Below are positions 57,217 to 64,000 of a stretch of DNA of 64,000 bases, one piece after another. The DNA lies in the NCBI GenBank assembly GCA_000711775.1, contig ARYC01000585.1, forward strand, positions 1 through 64,000, read 5' to 3'. This DNA comes from Oxytricha trifallax (lineage: Eukaryota > Ciliophora > Spirotrichea > Sporadotrichida > Oxytrichidae). The position numbers and the translations under genes were made by a program. The notes under the pieces were generated by a model that searched no databases, had not been told where the DNA came from, and saw only the letters and a program-made list of their open reading frames with translations. Positions within the stretch are counted from its first letter, which is position 1. Every line of letters starts with the position of its first letter.

Positions 57217-60200
57217 TGAACTAGAACAATAATAACAAAAGACAGTTTAAATTTGCAAGAAAAGTGGATATTAAAGACAAAAAATTGTCAGTATAAAATA
57301 TTTAAGTAAAATAAGACTAAGAAGAGAACAAATAAAGCGATATCAATGCTTAATTAAAAATATAAATCAACTAAACAGTTGCAAAGTAAAATAAAATAAT
57401 TTTTTAAAAAATAATATTTTAAAGTTAATGTGATATTATATATTATAATAAGCATTATAAAAATAGTGCAATAAATATATTGCCGTTATTTAATTTAAAG
57501 TAGAAGGAAGAAGAATTAATTCAAATACCATCCTAGATTAAAACACTCTTAGACACTTTAGCGCCCATTAATTAAAGTTCATAGTATAATAACAAAACCA
57601 GGGAAACATTTCAAACTAAGCTATAGCAAGCAAGAAATTACTTGATTTTAAGGGAATTAAGTAATAAATTAGATAATATTCGTGACAATGAATTTAATCC
57701 ATAATTCATGATTAAAGATGAAAAAGAAGACTAATTTTGCATTTAAATTGGGAACTAAAATGATAATTAAAATAGTGCAGAAAGTATAATTGAGATTCAA
57801 AACCCTAAGATAGTTTGTGGTAAAATAAGCACTAAACAATAAAGCGCATCTTTTAAAACAGATTTTAGAGGAATTTTTTCTGAGATAAGCGAGCATTATA
57901 GCTAATAATTATCGATTATAGATCATAGTTATTATGCTCAGAATTTAGCTCTTACCGATCAGATCTAATTGTTTTATTAAACCTTTTAATTGCAATTAAT
58001 AATTGAGTTTAAAACTAATTAATTATATATTTTATAATGTCCCAACAAATATTCAAAGTATAAAGTGTTAAACTTCTAAGCCTAAAAAATCTGTAGTCAA
58101 TGTTCCTCTATTTATTAAATCTATAATCTCAATAACTCTCTTAAAACCATAAATTGCAAGTATAGCTTAAAATTTAAGGTAGGGATTAAAACTAAGTAAA
58201 AAAGAGCTATTGGACTTATTCTATAAATTTTGACGAAATAATGATCAAATTTGTGGAATTCATCTAACAAAAGGATCATGAATAGGAAAGAAAGCATATT
58301 TTAAAATAGCTTTTCAAGATTATCGGCTTTGATTTAGGCATGGCAAGTAATTAAATCTTGAACTAATTAGTGGATATTGATATTGTAAAAATAAGGACAT
58401 ACACTTATAACTCTTTGATTTAAGTAGGTCAAAGTTTATAAGATGTCATTTCTAGATAACTAACCTATCCAGAGTATCATTTAACAAAATATTTGCTCAT
58501 TTATTTTTATTTCTTTATATCATGATGCAAATCTTACACTCTTCGCTATTTCAAGAGCAAGAATACAATATTTGGGTCAAAACATACCGATTTTCAAACT
58601 AAAACACTCTCTTTTTGAAGCTTTAATGTCTAGTCTGCACCCAGAAGAAGTTACTCCTTTGACAGACTCAAACTTAAACATTTGTAGGGAAGATAGGCAA
58701 AAACAAGAAAATTTTATGATAAGGAAGCTAATTGAATTTTACTCTAACGACCATTTAATTTCATACAATAGAATATTTTCGCCGTTCTAATATGGTATAT
58801 TTCTTATCATTTACGAATATTGGTGGATCTATCATTTAAGGGAAGGACAATTGAATTCATAGAGGCTTTCAACCATTTGGATGAAAATCAGAGTCCCTGG
58901 TACTCAAAGTATAAAATATCCCTCTACGATATAAATATAAGAAGATTCGTCTCATTACAACCTGCAGAAGGGATGGAAATATATCTTGTTCATTATAATG
59001 GTTTTGTATTTGGCACTAACTATGCGAAACTTATGGTGATCAGAGAACGCGAGTCATCTGTGAATCAAATGATAGTGCTTAATTTTTTATTTTAATTAGT
59101 ATTTGAATCATAAGAAAGGTAAAATCAGCATATTCGACGAGGATGAGGACTTCGAGCTTAACATCGCTGTTTCATAGAGTGAAAATAATCTTTAAAGCTA
59201 ACAAGATGAAAATAAAATTGAAATAGCTTCTCCAGAAAAATGGGCAAAAGAACATTCAGTATACGATTTACCTTAAGAATTCACAGAATAAATAGAAATT
59301 TACAAACATTAATAAAAAGAAGATGACGAAATGTCGGATGTAGAAGTAAAACAAGCCTTTATCATGAATTCAAATATGCTCAAATCCAATACTAGAAGGG
59401 CCAAAATAGAGTCATTAAGCCAGAAAAATGTAGATAAAACTTGTAGATGTGGTTTACTGGCTTATAAGATTGAATTTTAGAAATAGGACATAAATGGAAT
59501 TGAAAAATAGAAAATAAAAAGACTTGCATGTTACGGTGTTCCAGGTTATGGAGATAATTTAGTAAGAAAAACTTTCGAAGGAAAAAATGCACATGTTCTG
59601 TTTTTACTATGGATCTTGTAATATTCAATTGACTACTTCAAAGATGCAAGGAAATAATCAAGGTTTCTTAATTTGTTCTCTATGAATGGTTAAAGTAAGG
59701 AAATGAGTCTCATCCTAAGAGGGTTAGTTCAAATAATGGGTAGAGATGCGCATTTTATTGGAGATCCTAATAAATTAAAGTTAATATGGGTGGAAAATAT
59801 TAGGTTCTATGACATAGGTATAATTCAATAAATTTAAACTTAGCAGAATTTTTCTTTTTATTTTAACTATTTCGAGGATATAGCATTAAAAGACTTGTCT
59901 ACTAGATGGTAAATTACATAAGACTTAAACTATAAAGATCAGCTTCTTTTGAAAGTATAATGTATTTATCAAATAGCTAGAAATTTTATGTTAAATCTAA
60001 GAAAGCTCAAGTTCGCTGACTAAATCTATGATTTTACAGTGCATGGTTAAGGGTCTGGAAATAGTTTAGGACTTTCAATCTTTCAATATTTCTACTTAGA
60101 TAAACAGCACATAAAAGGGACACCTGAATTAGAAATTTTAGAAAAAGAGAAACTAAGCATGAAATCACCATATTTCTATATCAACCAACTTAACTAAAGC

Positions 60201-62184
60201 AACTCTAATAGAGATTTTCATGAAATAGATCTAGAATCAAATATTTACAGACTTTAATTTAGTTATATATTAGTTAATTTTTAACTTTATGAAAGTGAAT
60301 ACTCAATAGCTTAATGCTTTATGAATTTCCCAGTACCCATAGAATACTCTAAACAAAGAAACTTAAATATTGAAATCAATTTTGAATCTGACTAGTACAA
60401 GCTAGATTACAAAAAGTAGCATAGCATTTATGTAATATAGAATAACATAAGATTCAAGCTTTTGTATTCTAGCCTATACTTTGTCTAGAAATTAGTTAAA
60501 GTTGATAAAACTTACAATTTACCAACTTAAAAACCTGATGGACTTGTAATGACGACAACTCTAATTGAAAATGAATATATATGGGGTGTTGAACTTATAG
60601 AAGCTATTGCTTTTTAAAACTCTAATTCCATTAGATACTTGCATATCACTGAAGAAATTATGTACCTTCAAAGTCGAATATTTTAACCTTTTATCAGAGA
60701 TGTAATTGCCAACAAATCAAAAACAGAAAATAATCAAATTTAGCAAGACATTTTGAACATGATCTTAAATGGCTTTCATCATAGATTTACCTAGAAATAT
60801 GTTGGCATGCATTTAATCATTCATATAAATGATCTAGCTTTATTGAGGTAAACTTGCATTACAAATGAAAGCTAAATAACTAAGTTTTACGAAATTTCTC
60901 ATCCATATTATTTCATCGAGTACTTTCCAGATGGAAGCGACCCTCTACAATAAGTTGGATCTCTATATAGACTTACAGCTTATATAAACGCATGTAATCG
61001 AGTTTTCTTAAGCTAGTAAATGTGCAAAATAAGTCCTAAAAATATACTCTACATGGATTAGCAGCATTTATTGCTAAAAAATTAATGGCTAAACTAATAA
61101 TAATAGAACTAAAATACCTCATTAGTTGATTAATAGCTTTAAAGTTTTGGGAAATACAAATTGATAGTTCAGACTTTAATTGTTAAAGATTAAGATGATT
61201 TAAAAAGTTAAGAATAAAATGAAATAACTTAAATGCCTAAATTTGATCTTGAAAGTTAAAAAGCTGAGCAATAAATCATTACGTAACAATTTCTTGATTT
61301 TGTGAAATATTTCTAACATAAAATAAATCTACCTTACGACTTCAAAGAATTTCAAAAATAGAGCAATTTGCAAAAGCTGTACAACCATTTATTCAGTCTT
61401 CCAAAAGAACTTGATGATACCTCTGACCACTAAAAATCTCAGATATTTCTTGAATAAATAAATCAAATTTTACTGAATAAAAGTTCTGAATTTGCTCTTA
61501 GTAGTCAAACTAAAATTTTTGTGAATTCCGTAGCAGATGATTTCGAAGACTTTTAGAAAAATTATATAATTCAATCATCTCATGAACTGAATCATGCTTA
61601 ATTCGACCAATAGAAATAAAATTTATAGAGACAAAATTTTTCCCTTCATGAAGATTTTTAAAGAATCAAAACGATAGATCAAATAAATAGTCTAAAAGAA
61701 GTGATTAAAGATAAATTAAGTCTTTTTGAACATTAATGTGCAAGAGGTGATAAATTATCAAGATTATATAATTTATATTTGTTTTTGAATGCTATTTTTT
61801 TCTAAAACAAATTCTAACTGAAGCTTGAGAAAAGATACGAAATGGAAAGTGATGATAGCAGCTTAGAGAGGTATTCTTAAAATAAAAAACTAAAAAGGAA
61901 ATGTCTAACTTAATTGCAAAAAGACTAAGAATTATCATCGTCTCAGGCATTGCTAATTAATTATTTTTTCTTATAAAATTTTAATTCTTTATTAATATAA
62001 AATCATGAGAATGATTTAATTGCTTATGTTATCTCAAAACGATATTAATGATATAATGAAAAGCGAGGGCGAAGATGATATTTAAGATTATGAAGATTCA
62101 GATTTCATTCAAGACAAAAAGTTAAAGAATAAAAGTATTTAAAATGAGGGTAAATTAGTAAAAGCTTTCTTCACATAACTATGA
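57217..62184 (+). CDS. Large unidentified protein (weak Mediator subunit 14-like features)
   Basis: ATG at 57217 (MNQNNNNKRQFKFARKVDI). Coding continues 57505-57970 (LDNIRDNEFNPQFMIKDEK; IFSEISEHYSQQLSI), about 58035-58510 (VVNVPLFIKSIISITLLKPQ; FDEIMIKFVEFIQQKDHEQE), 58520-58790 (FAISRARIQYLGQNIPIFKL), 58818-59075 (SPWYSKYKISLYDI; YAKLMVIRER), then one very long MDS 59100 to about 61740 (KLKFADQIYDFTVHGQG; GNSLGLSIFQYFYLDK; YVGMHLIIHINDLALL), and 61805-62184 with an acidic/basic tail (KSEGEDDIQDYEDSDF) and TGA at 62182-62184. The protein is about 1,500 aa. Near 58227 an extra T breaks the frame (LFYKF/DEIM). The order 'R-A-R...P' segment, then a PW-containing segment and an LMVIRER segment, resembles Med14, but this is a weak match by eye. 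It could also be two adjacent genes. Confidence 0.5.
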
Positions 62185-62802
62185 CAAAATTGAAATTATT
62201 AAGCCTATAGAAATTTCAATTGATTGAAAGATCGAAAAGAATTTAAAGAATTGTGTTCATTAGATATTTTTTTTGATTTTTTTAATTAAATTTCATTTCA
62301 TTTTTCTTATAATCTTTTCCATATTCACTCCAATATTAATTGCTTGACCATCAATTGATGATTTCAAAAATATTAATTTATTTATTGATGAAGCAAAAAT
62401 TTAACTTAATTACTTAATTAAAATAAAGTTACATCTATAAATTTAAAATAGCAATAGATAATCTAGCTGGGTTTTTATATACATTGAAAATAAATGTAAA
62501 ATCCAAGCTTAAATATTGTATGATTGTAAAATTAAAACACAAAATACAAAAAATGAATAAATATAAGTTTATAACTTATTTAAAAGCTTAATTCATAAAA
62601 ATTAAATATTTTAAAAATTAAATTGATTTAATATATTATTAAAAAGCTTTATCAAAAACTTATTATATCTAATTTCAGTAAATATATACTAAACTCTCTA
62701 TATTTATTTTCTAGCAATATTATTTAATTTGTGATAAAACAAGTAATTTATATATAAATTAATCAGAATCACTACTAAATTATATTAAGCAAATTATAAA
62801 TA
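62185..62802. other. AT-rich intergenic spacer
   Basis: No gene or repeat was seen between the TGA at 62184 and the next ATG. Confidence 0.5.
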
Positions 62803-63720
62803 ATGAGCGATATAGAGAACAAAATATACTAGACAAACCCTTATATCAATGTTTTTGAAGCTAAAATTGATTTGGAAAAGAACCAAGACACACCTAAGAA
62901 ACGAGTTAAGTTTAATTAATATTTTATTTGCATTAGAAATAATTATAAAGATATGTATTTTCAAGACATTTTTATATACATTAACAAATGAATTTATATA
63001 AAAAAGTCACCATATCTTAGAGGTCTAGGTAGTCAATTTGCAAAGAGAGTTAAATTAGGAAGCTCCCTCATAAATATTATAAATATAAATGAAAAGTTAA
63101 TCAATTCTCGAAATTAATATATATTTGAGTTACTTTATATTGAAATACTGAAAGTGCTGTAAAATTGATGTAAACAATAAAAGTGTCTCCACAAAATATA
63201 GATTAAGATGGCCAAGAAAGTATCACATATATTAACTTTAAAATAATATTTAAGTTTATTGTGTTTTAATAGTAATCAATTTTAATAGTCACTAATTCTG
63301 AGTAAAGTGAAGCATCTCACATAATAAGAAACTTTGAAAAAGAAGAGGAGGAGCTTAATGAGGGTTTAAAAATTACACTTATTTAGATCATTTATTAATT
63401 TAAAATTTTATCAAATAGTAGTTTTTTAATGATAAAATGATTATAATCCCCCAAATTTAATGCAAAACGCATTTCACTATAGTTAAGGAAAAGGAATAAT
63501 ACCCATGGTAATTATTTTTATAAATTGTATATTACTAAACTACCAATATAAAAATATTATTAAAGTTATTTTTTATTTTTTATAATCAAGGAAATTCTAA
63601 CTCATCTACTGATTTTAAAAACAATACACCCTTAAGTGGTAAACTTCATGAAAGAATTAAGAATATACCAAGACTTGATACTTTAATTATTAGTTTTTTT
63701 AATTTATTATTTTACCCTGA
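62803..63720 (+). CDS. 5' part of an unidentified gene in short MDSs
   Basis: ATG at 62803 opens MSDIENKIYQTNPYINVFEA, then KIDLEKNQDTPKKRVKF. Further blocks: about 63000-63105 (SPYLRGLGSQFAKRVKLGSS), 63180-63240 (VSPQNIDQDGQES), 63285-63370 (SEASHIIRNFEKEEEELNEG), 63450-63520 (NAFHYSQGKGIIPM) and 63590-63690 (DFKNNTPLSGKLHERIK). Blocks are 60-120 bp with AT-rich gaps. The gene probably continues past the right edge. No domain was recognised. Confidence 0.45.
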
Positions 63721-63763
63721 AGAATATCTTAAATTATACTATAAAACTATCTTAACAATCATA

Positions 63764-63880
63764 TTGGGGGGGGGGTCTAAGTCGGTACCACTCAATTTCT
63801 GATATCCTAAGTCGGTACCATATGAAAAAAAATTTTTTACACAAAAATCCTAAGTCGGTACCACATAAAAAAAAATTTTT
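63764..63880. repeat. G tract and three AAGTCGGTACC repeats
   Basis: A run of about ten G is followed by TCTAAGTCGGTACCACTC. Then CCTAAGTCGGTACCATATG and CCTAAGTCGGTACCACAT follow, each trailed by A8-9/T6-8 runs. The G-run-plus-short-word arrangement recalls the ends of the fold-back element at 45709. This may be the end of another element that extends beyond the window. Confidence 0.6.
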
Positions 63881-64000
63881 TTTCATTCAAAAATATAAAT
63901 ATTTATTTTAAAGTTAACTTATTTTATATTTTGATAACATTTTTTAATTAATTATATAAAGAATTTTAATGTAAAGAAAAAAAAGACATAAAGATATTGT

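Noticed and set aside
57669-57896. 75-aa hydrophobic minus-strand ORF
   Set aside because: The plus strand has a continuous Gln-containing coding frame here, so the hydrophobic protein is a complement artefact.
63764-63880. CRISPR-like array
   Set aside because: Three short imperfect repeats with homopolymer spacers in eukaryotic germline DNA. There are no cas genes.
1-64000. Euplotid code (TGA as Cys) or standard code
   Set aside because: Conserved proteins (ATPase, NOB1, CWC25, PP2C) need TAA/TAG as Gln and end at TGA. TGA inside motifs occurs only in the decayed transposon and the possible mitochondrial segment.

Overview
The window is germline (micronuclear) DNA of a spirotrich ciliate of the Oxytricha/Stylonychia/Tetmemena type. 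Three things show this. Reading frames use TAA and TAG as glutamine, and only TGA stops them. Mobile elements end in C4A4/G4T4 telomere-type repeats. Nearly every recognisable gene is cut into short macronuclear-destined segments (MDSs) separated by AT-rich internal eliminated sequences (IESs), and in many cases the flanking direct repeats (pointers) can be read.

Layout. 1-13473: two copies of one large telomere-ended transposon lie head to head. The left copy (1-3024) runs off the window. The right copy (3025-13473, about 10.4 kb) is complete, with inverted repeats of about 120 bp, a DD34E transposase, a small acidic ORF, a coiled-coil ORF with a 32-bp intron, and a SecA-like DEAD ATPase/helicase of about 1,100 aa. 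This cargo is the most unusual item in the window. 14.1-14.7 kb: coding-like fragments. 14.8-19.5 kb: a type IIC (Na,K-ATPase-like) P-type ATPase in at least 14 MDSs, without its C-terminal membrane part. 19.98-33.25 kb: a scrambled FKBP gene, its last MDS inverted and 13 kb from MDSs 1 and 2. Between them lie MDSs of an unidentified gene, an intact 351-aa reverse-strand ORF, and a complete but decayed 4.1-kb TBE transposon. 33.7-39.2 kb: a casein-kinase-I-like kinase on the minus strand. 40.1-50.1 kb: three Q/N-rich genes of unknown function. One is interrupted by a 1-kb fold-back element, and a possible mitochondrial insertion lies between two of them. 50.3-57 kb: a small ORF, NOB1 (minus), a CWC25 splicing factor (plus) and a PTC7-like PP2C phosphatase (minus). 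57.2-62.2 kb: a large protein, weakly Med14-like. 62.8 kb to the end: the start of another gene and G-rich repeats.

Mobile DNA and genes are closely linked. Three 419-bp palindromic TA-flanked elements sit at MDS borders. In the PP2C gene and in the Q/N-rich gene at 45.4 kb, removing the element down to one target-site copy restores the reading frame, so target duplications appear to act as pointers. Most functional calls rest on motifs read by eye. MDS borders are approximate unless a pointer is given.
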